Assembly (NCBI GenBank): GCA_019843655.1
Contig: JACDQD010000010.1
Coordinates: 4,695,637 to 4,759,636 of the forward strand
Reading direction: 5' to 3'
DNA length: 64,000 bases
DNA from: Lethocerus indicus
Lineage: Eukaryota; Arthropoda; Insecta; Hemiptera; Belostomatidae
In this document: one piece after another, positions 48,013 to 59,800 of the stretch
Numbering within the stretch: position 1 is the stretch's first letter
Layout of the letters: the number at the start of each line of letters is the position of its first letter
Translations under genes and position numbers: made by a program
Notes under the pieces: model-generated
Seen by the model: only the letters and a program-made list of their open reading frames with translations
Told to the model about the DNA's origin: nothing
Database searches by the model: none

Positions 48013-50870
48013 CCTTTATCTGTATTTATGAGTTATTATTCATAAAGGCTTCGGAAATGAAAGAAAAAAAAAACATTGAAAAGGAGTACCGAAGAACAAA
48101 CACTATCTACCCGAGGAGGGTCGACCCGGTTTTAATACACTGTTGGTTCTGCCCTAAGACAACTTTCACGGCCCTGCCCTTGAATAACTAAAGGGCTTTC
48201 TCCGAAAGGTCAACCTACAGAATAAACTGTATTTCCCAATAGTACCTGTCGGAGTGTTAAAGGCTACCCTACAGGGTGTTAAAGCGTATTAAAGTAAGGG
48301 ACTGTTAAAGGCTATTTACCTACAATAATATTCGTGAAACGTACAATTTTATTTTAAAATTATTGTGCGAATAGGCCAATGGGGTTCATAATATTACTCG
48401 TAATACGGAATAGGGCAACAGAATCTTGTCGAGAACAATTTCGATGTCGCCGCGAGCACATTACGCTTTCCCAGATAATTTGATATTCTTTGAATATAAA
48501 AAAAGTTCATAAAAAATATAGAATAGAAATCGCGACCCCTATATAGAAAAACTCTGTTTTGACCCCGAATCAGTTCTCTACTATGGTTTCACGAGGACTT
48601 GGGAAGCCACTTTTTAAGAGAATCCCTGCAGGCTTCTTCGGGAACATTTTCGTTAACTATATATCTCGCGGTTATCTTAACGATATCGGGCGTATGTGCG
48701 GGTTCTAAAAATGGGAAGACGGGAGGTCTAAAAGGAGGCCTAAAACGGGGTCCTACAACCCGGTCCCCTGGATGGAGACGTGTCCGGGACCAATTATTCA
48801 GGCCCAGATGGAAATCACCCGCGGCCGCTCGGCCGGCCACGTTCATCAGATGGTCCACAACCTCAATTTCCGCTAATATTTTTCGTTCAAATCTGAACCG
48901 GTAAAGCCCTCCACTTGGCTTTCTTCCACAAAGCCGAGTTTCAGGAATTTAATACACACGAAGTGAACGTCGTCTTCGCCGTGAGATCTAGTGCGGAGAT
49001 AGGTAATTTGTTTATTGCTTGGACATATTCGCTCAGATGTGAAATGTATTCATCTAGGATAGTTTCTATTCATTCGTCTGGTTGGTGCCAATGACAGAAA
49101 TGAATAACGAATAATGTAATTGTCTTCATTCGCTTTCAAAAAGATTTCTTCCCTCTGTACGGGGAGGAAACAACATAAATCCAGTAAGTTTTATTTAGCT
49201 CAAAACTATAACATAATCAGGCATTGAATCACGAACTCCGTTTATGGTGCTGGAAGGGAGAGCCATCGTTGTACAGTGTAAGGACTTGGGGACATTTGTA
49301 AAATCGAATTCGCTATTGGTGTTATGGGAGCGGCGTATTACCATATGGGGCGTGGAGACACCGGCACTTGCGTTTTAACTAACGGTCTGAGCTGTTCACA
49401 AAACTGAATGAGAGAGACAGAGAGAGGCCACAATTAAAGCCCCCATTGCCAGTTATTCAAATTTCAGTCTGTTTTCACTTCGTCCCTCTACCTGCATTAC
49501 AGATTCAAACGAGGAGAAGGGACATAAAAATGTTCCTTCATTTATAAAATTGTACGAAAATATTCTGTTTAAAAATTTGCGGGATACCGGATTAGAATCG
49601 AAATCATAGAGGCGAGATGAAGGTGCTAATAGTGAACACAATATAAGGCGTGTGTTCGAACGGTTTAGAATATCTTGTCATGAGATTTTCCCTCCATCTG
49701 AAGATTCGTTTTTTCGGCTGAGCTCTGCCACTGTCACACGTATATTGATATTCAGGAATATGACCACCAAGAGTCAGAACCGGTTTACTGGGGGGATATT
49801 AGTTAATAGCTCCGTTCCGGTTGACCCAATGATACTATATTTTCAGACACGCACGAAACATTGTTCGGTGTTTTTGTCCTACAGAAAAAAATGTAAAGAA
49901 CTCTAGAATCTTGTAGATCTAGGTTGCGTCTTGGCCGGGCTACACCTTAGAATTCCTCTCCTCATATCTGCTCGGTCCCTCCATTTCACTTTCTGTAGGA
50001 TTCAGTTTATACTCTCGAAAATTGGGTCTACGCAATTACAGTGTATCATGTTACCAAAATGTTCTTTCCGGCTATCCTTGAATTCATTTTTGCCGCCAAA
50101 AGTTGTTACAGATATTCTGTTTAAAATATAACACTAATGAATGCCTAATATTATTCCTTGCTTATTATTATAACCAGTGGTTGATAGCGGTTATTATCAG
50201 TTATAATGGGATGCTTTGACGAAAACGGCGAGAAGAGAAAACAGGAAGCCCCGGCCATAGAAACTAGAAGGGAAATCACTCAACTGATCCTATTCCCAAA
50301 TCCTTGGCGACTCTTCTAAAACCGGATTTCAGCATGATAGTTTATCATGCCCACCCAGATCATGGGTAATCAAATCGAAATTAAGTGGAAAAATTCGAAA
50401 GAACGATACTAACGGATTAAATTAGGAAAACAATTGAGTTTTGTTTCTACTAACATTCCAACGAATTGAACGATAGTTCACAATTTTTCGGAAGCTTTAT
50501 GGGGAAACCCAGAGAAAGGTGTTATTAAAACCGGAGTTTAAAAGCAGAACATTCTATGTATTTTCCAGAGTTTCAATCTTCAAAGTTTCAACAGAATATT
50601 TTCGATAGATTTAATGAATGCGTATGTTTCTATGATCGTTTGGGGGGCGGAATAGGATCTCGGTCCGGCCGTTTTTAGTCTTTTCGGTTGTTTGTGTTCA
50701 AATAGAAGCCGAAAAAACAAAACGAAAATGCCCGAAAAATGCCCCGCTAGTACCGCTTTATGAATTATGAATAACAAGTTGTTCACTTCAGTTGGAAGTG
50801 AGTGGGGTGGGGGGCGGGGGACAGTTTGGGTACGAGTGCTGGTGATGGTGGTGGAGGTAAAGCACCGCCC
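46688..50870. other. Intergenic region between divergent genes
   Basis: This is 4.2 kb with no supported gene. It contains a C run near 47390-47400, a (CT)n tract at 47992-48009 and GC-richer islands at about 47.3-47.6, 48.58-48.86 and 50.65-50.87 kb. Short open frames lack splice or family support. The leaders and promoter of the SLC17 gene must lie at the left end, but no core element was convincing. Confidence 0.5.
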
Positions 50871-50874
50871 CGAC

Positions 50875-50913
50875 TATATAAGCCACCTAACTGAATCTGT
50901 GTACCTCAATTTT
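50875..50913 (+). promoter_or_regulatory. Candidate TATA/Inr core promoter for the secreted-protein gene
   Basis: TATATAAG at 50875-50882 is followed 33 bases later (A at 50908) by TCAATT, an arthropod-type initiator. No ORF of note follows until the gene starting at 51458, so a leader of about 550 bases, perhaps with an intron, would be implied. This is positional inference. Confidence 0.4.
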
Positions 50914-51457
50914 CAGTTTTCAACCTCGTACACCCAGTACCTGTTCGTCATTTCGCAGTGGTATGTTCGACAATTCGCGTTTCTAAATAATGCAACTCGA
51001 AGTGCACTGATATATTTTTATTATACTCCCTTAAAAACTATTTGAACGCGTTATTCCGATATTATACCGCACTAATCTCAGAAATATTTAGTTCCCCGAA
51101 TCAACTTTCTTTTTAATATTAATGTTAATATGAAACCATCACCAGATCAATGTTAACGTCTAAATTAGGTAGTAGAAAAAAACGCAATATTGATGCCGGG
51201 TCCCTATTAATGATTGTCCCTACGAGGGGTTATATATTTCTATTAACTTTCCTTGTGCCACAATTTAAACAAATTCTATCAATTCGTCGTCTATTTACCT
51301 TATCAATTGCATAAAACTATTACGTTTCACTCAACCATCTTCAACCGGCCCCAAGTTAGTTCAGTGACTACCCAGATATGGTAGTAGAACAAAAAATATA
51401 GTCTGAAAAATAGTCAAGTTATAATTGTATTTGTGGACTCACCGCTTCGCAGGTAAG

Positions 51458-54028
51458 ATGGGTACAGTCGGGTTGGCATTCGCGGTCGTCTCAATCGGCG
51501 CCCTGCTGCTGGGCTGCGATGGTGCAGTGGAAAAGCTGAACCTCACCTCTAAGGTGGCCGCCCAGGGTAGGGAGTACACGGGGGCCGGCTACGGGTACGG
51601 GACCGGCTCGGGGCTGTGAACACCGCCGGCTTCGGGGGCGGCGCCGCCTCCGGCTCCAGCCCGGGAGGGTACGAACTCTACGACCACTACGGCCAGCAAC
51701 CCTCCTACGGGCAGTACAACCACTTCGATAAATGGCCAATCCACTTTCCCAGCGCAATCAGTAAGTGCGGACAAATTGCATCATATTTAAATGGAACATA
51801 AATAATATAATTGTAAATAATCACGTTTTTCCTGATAGCTGGAGTCGGGTGCGGTGTAAGTAGCTGGCTGAAAGCAGTTATGGTCGGGGTCGGTGCAGCC
51901 CTGCTGCTGAAGCTGCCGTTCGTGCTCCTGCTGAAGTTCCTGCTGGTGAAGGCCGCTCTTCCTGTGGGACTCCTCTTGGCCGCCGTTCCCGTCGCATTGC
52001 CCCTCTTCTACCTCCTGAGGGCGACGTCCTCTTCCCAGGACAAGGACGACTCCCCGGCCACCACTTCCAGCCCTTCTTCCTCCTCGATGATGATGGGCCG
52101 CCGTCTGGAGGTCGATCCCGACCCCCTGCTCGCTTTCCTGGAGTCGCCCGCCTGTCTGGAGAGAGTCGCCTGCCACCTGGGAACTAGCCACGCCGGCACG
52201 CTCTACGTCAAACCCATCTCCTGGTAACACTATTTTCCAGTATCAGAAAAGAACTGTTAGCATAGTTTGTCTAGTTCGGGTATTCCAGACCCTGTTATAT
52301 TTGCATGCGCCCACTCCAAGGTATTAACGAAAAAAGCATTGTTGGGTAGCATTGCTGAGTGAAACATTGTTGAACCCCCATTTTCACGGAACACTGGAAA
52401 AGATCCTGTATTTTACTAGAAAAATAATTGTTTCCTATCTTTTAAGGCACAACTTAAGTAAAATGCACACCTCTGCAATAGTTACCTGTTCTTAACATAT
52501 TTTACCGAAGTCAGTATACGTTTCCAGTCAATCCATTAGGTATTAAAAAACTACGTTCATGTAAATCTACATTCCTCAGTCTAAGTTTTACAATGTCATA
52601 GAATGGAGCCAACAAGTTACGGTAATTGAGATGATCGTGCCGCTGTTGCTTCCATTTTTTTATTTTCTCCTGTTCCACACTACGATATGATTAATGGCCC
52701 GGTCGACCTATTACTGTCACGATTACTCAGTCAATACATCGATTATGTTACTCGTGGAATGCTGTTCGGAATAAGGAGCAGCAGCACGACCGATCTGATA
52801 AGGTGGCAACTTGCTTCAAACGTTAATCATTTAGAGCACCCAGTAGCCGGTGCTGGGAAGGGTAACGTTTCAAATCGAGCAAGTGCTACTGTAGATGGCA
52901 AAAAATGGAAACCGGTCTAACTCAATAAGACGTCAGACGGTATTCCAAATACCGTACTAATGGATTTCTCCAATATTTTACATCGAGCGAAACCTATAAA
53001 ACTGATTTAATAAGACTTCTTCAAGACACTTAATAACACTTTATTATTATGATTTGTACGTCCGTTAATCGCAACGATTTTAAATTATTTATGTCACTAT
53101 TATTTCCTTAAATAGTGATTACAATTGATGGTGATATTCTTTCTTTACCAATCATTTATCTATTTCCTTACCATCATTCTTGCGATCTTCTGTCTCCTCT
53201 CGCTGATTCGTTGTTATGCTGAAGTGGTTTGTACTTGCCGTCTGTAGTAGCATTCCTCCGTAAAGTAGTGAGACACCTACGCGCGTCGATTGCGCCATTC
53301 TTTCTGCGCCGTTTCTGTGTTTAAATTCTTCATATTTCATTAATCTGAAACGCATAATTTGGTCGCGAATATTATCGTGGATGAAGTCCTATTACGACCT
53401 GTTGAATCGGACAGCGTATTAATTTTGTCTGTTGGACGTGAAAAGCCAATGACTCGAAAGTTGAATCACGACCAAACCGTACGGGCGAGCGGCTGCTTAA
53501 AACACCATTAATCACAGAGCTTTCAGCAGCTGGTTTCAATGGGAAGGGCAATATTTCAAAACTCGAGTGTTACCGTTCATTTAATTTGTCTCCCGGCATG
53601 CTTATGCTAATATTCGGGGTCATGCCAATACGCGAATGATACTCAATACAGTACGGGAAAATCCTAGTTCTGGATTTACAGACGAGAAGCCAAAATTGGT
53701 CTTGAGTAAACCAAGTTGGCAGGTTGAGACAGTGATGATACTCTAGATCCTCGCGTTTAAACCAAATCTTAAATTATTAATAACTATTATTTTTATGGGA
53801 AAAGAATTTTAATATTTTTAGTTGTATTCTTAAATGTAGTGGGTATACCATTGATTTTCTTTATCCAGTATTGAAAAACGACTGTAGATTTCGTGTTTCT
53901 GTCTCCTCTCGCTCTTTTCATTCACCATCTTCAGTAGTGGTGTTAGTCAATTTGGTACTGTGGATGTTTTTTGGGTATCCTCACTGCACTGTCACTGTCA
54001 CTTGTACTGTGGTGGTTGTCTGTATGTC

Positions 54029-54098
<70 letters not shown>

Positions 54099-54915
54099 TG
54101 TTATTGTGTTTTTGGGGGATGTTGTTTGTCTTATTTGGGTTGGGAGGGATTTTGTTAATCGGCTTAAGTCTTTGTCGGATTATCGGACAAATATATATTT
54201 GATCACACAACTGGTCACAACTATTAGGTTCAGACTTCCAAATATATGACAGGAAATCTGTCTGGTATTGTGTATTTACGATCATACAAGTTTTGCTTTC
54301 TCTTTAAATAAAAATTATTAGATATTAACTAGAGCCCCCTGAGTGTGATGCGGAAATGTACATAATTAAAGTTCGTTGGGAGCACTCGCATCAATAAACT
54401 AGCGCCCCCTGAGGGTGTTGCGGAAATGTACTTAACTAAAGTTCGTTGAGTGCACTTGCACCGATAAACTAGCGCCCCCTGAGGGAGGTGTGGAAATGTA
54501 CTTAAATAAAGTTCGTTCGGTGCACTTGCACCGATTAAGTAGATTACTAAAAATAAACTTATTGAACAAATTTCGGATGAACAGGAACATTTTTATGATC
54601 GTAAGTACACAATACTAGATATATTTACTGTCATCAGATTTCCTCTTCCACTTCATTGCTATGTACATCAAATAACCTAAGGGGACTGACTTGCGTTGAT
54701 AATTTTTGTTTAGGGGTCTGAGCACACTGGAAAATATGTGGCCAAATCTGTTCTCAAACGATGGGAGCGATGAACTGGAGGGCAAGTCGAAGATTCTTGC
54801 CTACAGAACAGCTTACAAGGATGGAGCAAGCACAAAGGGGCAAGCCTGTATGAAATACCGCTGTTCCCTTCCCAAAATGCAGTTTGCATCCGGCCTGCCT
54901 CCAGTTAACATGTGA
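51458..54915 (+). CDS. Unrecognised secreted/membrane four-Cys protein, with 1-nt frame break
   Basis: Three exons: 51458-51760, 51839-52223 and 54714-54915 (TGA), about 296 aa if a single base is restored in the G run at 51610-51613. As written, the first frame stops at 51617. Residues 1-~24 are a signal peptide (MGTVGLAFAVVSIGALLLGC). A Gly/Tyr-rich segment follows (GYGYGTGSG; GGYELYDHYGQQPSYGQYNH), then a strongly hydrophobic stretch in exon 2 (VMVGVGAALLLKLPFVLLL onward, ~45 residues, two possible spans). A Ser-rich linker leads to a C-terminal module CLERVACHLG...AYKDGASTKGQACMKYRC with two CxxxxC pairs. I do not recognise the family, though the C-terminal C..R..C.LG / A...G....C...+C layout is reminiscent of arthropod-specific secreted proteins. 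Intron 2 holds element copy 3. Confidence 0.7.
53878..54640. mobile_element. 70-bp-minisatellite element, copy 3, in the last intron of the secreted-protein gene
   Basis: It begins CTGTAGATTTCGTGTTTCTG like the terminal units of copy 2. On the minus strand there is CTACTGAAGATGG, a match to the hammerhead-like core, but the GAAACCGGTCTAGC block is deleted. Next are a (TA)n(TG)n tract (54030-54098), the arm TTATTTGGGTTGGGAGGGAT, more arm sequence (ACAACTGGTCACAACTATTA, inverse of copy 2's right arm) and three 70-bp units. The right end is truncated soon after GGATGAACAGGAAC. The element ends about 70 bases before the acceptor at 54713. Confidence 0.75.
54335..54535 (+). repeat. 70-bp minisatellite, about three units
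   Basis: Three diverged units (AACTAGCGCCCCCTGAGGG and GTACTTAACTAAAGTTCGTT blocks), the same repeat as in copies 1 and 2. The first unit is degenerate. Confidence 0.9.
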
Positions 54916-55170
54916 TGCATTAGAACTTAAAAAACATATAATTTGTTTTAATATTTTAAATTATTATGTTTATATTATTTATTTTATTATGCAAAAATGT
55001 AATACATAAAATCAGGAACTTACAAGGTAGTAAGTCCTGAACCAATTAGGTTTTTAGGAATGCATTAAAATTTGTTTTTGGATGAATAGAATAATGTCAA
55101 TTATAAAGTTTTTACTACTTTTCAAAATGTGTAATTTATGTATTTTAACTTATTGACAGGGCCAGTTGTA

Positions 55171-55176
55171 AATAAA
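55171..55176 (+). terminator. Polyadenylation signal of the secreted-protein gene
   Basis: AATAAA about 255 bases after the stop, followed by a T-rich stretch at 55194-55206. Confidence 0.55.
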
Positions 55177-55209
55177 ATTTTATAAGTACCTGTTTCCTTT
55201 TTTTTCAAA

Positions 55210-56596
55210 TGAAGAACCAAATGATTATTTTCAAATGCTGGTACAAGCACTTCTTTTTCATTAAAATAACTGATTCTGAAAATAGGATAAAATTAAGTTT
55301 ATTAATAATTAACATTGGTAAATATTTTGTTTTCAAGTTCAATAAATAAAATAAAAATTTAAAAATATAAAGATAATAATGGAATATTTGTTACTATTTA
55401 CAGTTAATAGGAATGTTCTAATAACAGTGCTGGAAAATTGCTAAAACTCATGTATTTTTTTGGTAACTTACAATTATAATTTATCTAAATAAATATACGA
55501 GCTAAATATTACTAGGTTTCTAAAAAAAGTTCACAATTAGTATTACTTATCACATCAATCTTAAAACTTTGTAACATAGCCAAAAGATATTAGAAAACGT
55601 ATGTTGCAAATAAAAGAAGTATGCAGCTCATATCACAGGAGAGTTGGTGGGGTTCAAATAAAGGAGGTAAGAAATTTACATACACAGCTCGATTAATATT
55701 AACAGTTTCAGGATATGGTGCTATTTGTTTAAATATGGACTAGTTACTTATCGGTATAAATTTACTAATGCAAGAACTACTTTTATGAAAAAGTATAAAA
55801 TAAATAGCAATACAAGACAATAATAATTCCTTATTGAAACTGATTTCACCTGTGCTCGCTTTAAACTATCTAAATAATGGTCTAAATAGAATCTAGGTAA
55901 ATAGGGTTAGTAATAAATGAATTTAAATTTTTCACATATAATTAATAAGTATTTGGCAATTATATCAAAAATCTCATTATACCTCAGACTATATAATTAT
56001 TTATGATAAAAAAATAACAATATAGAAAAAGGGAATTTCAGCAAACCTTATATATTTCATTGTTTATTTAACACAGACACGAGTTTAATTCTGATGTGTA
56101 CATAGTTTTGCGGATACAAGATAATGAATATTTTTAGAACTAAGGTTTTTTCCACAGCTGAAGCCAGTTCAATCCGGGTCCTTTTCTTTTTCCTCCGAAA
56201 CTTCTTACCTAGTCGCTCGCAAAAGATCAATTATAAAATTTGGACAGTTTTAAAAAATGTATTTACACATAATTTTGTTTAACCCTTCCAGGCCGTTCAA
56301 AGACTTCCAATTATAATTTAGCGGCATTTGCACAATTGAATTTCAGTATTAGTTTAGAACACACGATCATAATACGCGGGAACGATATTCTTATCCTTTT
56401 TTGTATAGCGGTAATATTTTATTTATTCAAACATTGCAGAAGATATATCCGTTCCAAATAAGTTGGACTAAACCGAAGGTATCGTTCCAATACTTTCCAA
56501 TATGGATGGATATCCATTAAAATTGATAGTTTAAACAAAAATGCGAAAAAGTCACGTAAGTAATATTTACGTCAGTAATTATTTGCTTTCCGTTAG

Positions 56597-56654
<58 letters not shown>

Positions 56655-56818
56655 GAAGAAATCTATAGAGAATAGGTTCCTCACGACCGGTTTAGACCAA
56701 GACATTTTCGACGAACGGGTCCGGGGGGTTAAATTCTTTTCGACACAAAACAAACGGGATTTATCTTTGGTATATAACGTCGCCGAAAGGGAGAGAAAGA
56801 CAAATAACGCCGCCACGA
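55210..56818. other. Intergenic region between convergent genes
   Basis: AT-rich, with a long (TA)n microsatellite at 56598-56650 that probably lies in the 3' UTR of the minus-strand gene. I see no other feature. Confidence 0.55.
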
Positions 56819-59800
56819 TTATCTGGAGAAGAGAGCCTGGAGGAGGAGGGAGGAGGCGAGAAGGAAGAGAGAGAGAAAGATAGGGCGGGCGGAGGCGGAG
56901 TTGTCCTCGCTGCCGAGCCCCTGCTGGTTGGGCTCGTCTATCGCGTTCTCCTTCATCATGGCGTCGATGGGCCGGGAGGAGGGTATCCAAGTGGGGTCGG
57001 GGGCCGCCGGCCTGATCGGCGAGGAGGCCGACTGGTCCCGCTCGGTCGAGGGCCAGGTGATGCCGCGCCCGTAGCTCACCCGGCTCGTAGAGTCCGCCGA
57101 GTAGCCCGACGAGGAGCTCATCGTCGGCTCCGAGCCGGCCTCCACCGTTGTACGACCGCGACCGCCCCCGGGCATCCAGCCCCCGGATCCCGTGCTAGCC
57201 GCCCCCGACGACATCGTGCTCTCCTGCTGCCTCCAGTCCGGTGTATTGCTCGTCGGAACACCTGCCCCGAGTATACATTTCAGTCTTTACATCCAGATCG
57301 GACGGATTTTTAATATAGTTTTAAATTAGAAAACGATTTGAATACGAACGGGTTTACCTCTAGAATCCGTAGAAGGGGACATCCAGGAGGGTTGAGGGCT
57401 GGTTCTCGGCGGGCTCATCTGGACGGTGACCGACGTACTTCCTCCCGGAATGGCGCTGTTACCGTCCATCGTGGTGCCTCCGAAACCTCCCATGTTCCCT
57501 CCGGGCCCTCCGGTGATCCCTCCGGGTCCTCCCATATTACCTCCGTGCCCGATGTTCCCTCCCGGCCCTCCCATGTTCCCTCCTGGTCCTCCCATGTTCC
57601 CTCCGTGGCCGATGTTCCCTCCCGGTCCTCCCATGTTCCCTCCTGGTCCCCCCATGTTCCCTCCGTGGCCGATGTTCCCTCCTGGCCCCCCCATGTTACC
57701 TCCGTGACCGATGCTCCCTCCGGGTCCTCCCATGTTACCTGCGTGGCCGATGTTCCCTCCCGGTCCTCCCATGTTACCTCCGTGGCCTCCCATATTTCCT
57801 CTCATTCCTCCTCCCATACCGCCCGCGTTAACGCTGCCCGTGCTGCCTCCGATGCCCGGAGTCGGTCCGATGCTGCCGAACACTCTTGTCGTGGCCGTCC
57901 CCGATACTGTGGGCGAGGGAAGCTCCCCCTCCAGTGTACTCAGCTCTGTCCTCCCGGTCTGGTAGAAGTCCGAGCCTGGGCAGTCTACCCTGTTGGGCCT
58001 TTCGGAAAAACATATAGGTTTCATATTTATTATTGCAAATACTTTCGAAATCTTAAATATTATATAAAATACAAATTATTTCGTGAAATATTGGGTAGGA
58101 AAATTCATACGGCTCATACGGTTTCAAAATATAAATGCTTTTACTTTTACTATTGCCTTCTGAACCTACCCGATAGAGCGTCCAAGTAAGTATAAATAGG
58201 AACTTACACATAGTTGTTACACTGGTCCTTCAGGAAGCTGAGAGCTTTGTCGAGCATCTGGGCGGAGAATGGGGCAGCGTCGGCGTCGCAGGAGTTCCTC
58301 GTGTGGTCCAGAACGCATTCCCGGAACAGATGGTGAGAACTGCAAATGAATAGTTGTGTTTAAAACATGTTTATTGTGCGACGCAACAAGGTTTAAAAAT
58401 GCGATTAGGACATAAATGCCCTACTGAATAGTGTCTCAGATTGGAAGACTAAGATTACCCTCAATTTCAACAAACAAATAATATCTAGTATTCTTTATTT
58501 TATTTATATGATTCATTGTCATTATTATAGTGTAATTATAAATAACTGGATAATGATAATGACTATGACTTTACTGTTTCATTTTTTATTACACTACGTT
58601 CCGGAACCTTATAACTATTTAGAGAGCAGTAGAATTAAAACGAAGATTACACTTCTCTCTGCCACCGGGATCTTGGACTAATTAACCTAGGGGATCTACA
58701 AAAAATCCAGAAAAATTATTATTATTATTATTATTATTTTGAATTCAGAGACAGCATTAATTGCGGTCTGTATGCAATTGTATGAAATTTACGTTTATTT
58801 ATTTTCCCGGATTTACATTTACCTCTTTACCCTCTGCAAATTATGGTTTTAAAAGGCATAAATAGAACTTAAATGGAAAAATAATAGAATGAAACAAATT
58901 AATAAAGCTCAATTCTGCTTTTGTTACTTTGTGATTTGAAATGATGAGATTTAGCGAAATGATGATGAAGCCCCAATTTCATTGGGGTTGAGTTTATTTT
59001 TTCAGTATTTCCTATACGTTGGGTTGTCATGGAAATAATATAATATTCAGTTTCGTTAAACCGCGACCATCAATATTTGTTCCCACACGAAGTTTAATCA
59101 TTTTGAACTTATCCTTTAATAGAATTTTCGAGGTAGTGAATCCGAATTAAATTACTCCGAGAGGGTTCCGACTCTGATTTCTGTTTAATTGAACTTATCA
59201 CGTTTTCAGAGCGATCCGGTTTAATTCTGAAATTCCATTTTTTATTCACGAGCTTTTAAATAAGTCACGTAGGGGCGTAGGGGAGGCAGAACTTCACGAA
59301 TAATTCAGGAGGGAGTTTTCCAATTCGTGTTTCAATTAAGCTGGTGTAAAGAACATGTTATAAAATAATGTGTATACTTTCCAAATCTAAACAAAAATCC
59401 ATCAATTGGATGTTCAATTTAGAGCCAACATTTGGATTCACCAATATTATGATAAACATTGAAATAAATATTGTTAAGTGTTCATTTTGGGTAAAAATCA
59501 AATTAAATATTGGTCACTCTTACCAACAGATGCTAGCTCTGGGTGCTTCTCCTGAGACTTGAGCAACGAGGTGCCTGTAGTGGCGTCCACAATGGCTGTC
59601 CTGAGTCAGGGTCATTTTCATACAGGGCGCGTGTTTCATGTAATCTGCAATTTGAAATTACGTTTCATTTAAAGCCATTCGTTCAGGTCTCAAAGCTGAA
59701 CCGATTAGGGCTTCACGACTGACGATGGCGGAGAAAATGACATTTCAAAGCATCTCGAGGCCGTGCAAAAAATATCCTAAATTCAACAACACTAGTTCTA

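Noticed and set aside
53871..54285. Short frames with YIYIYIYI runs
   Set aside because: They are translations of the (TA)n microsatellite inside element copy 3.
57338..58189. Long + strand frames rich in Pro/Ser (PPGPPMFPP type)
   Set aside because: They are antisense of the Gly-repeat exon. The minus strand has phase-consistent splicing and a signal peptide.
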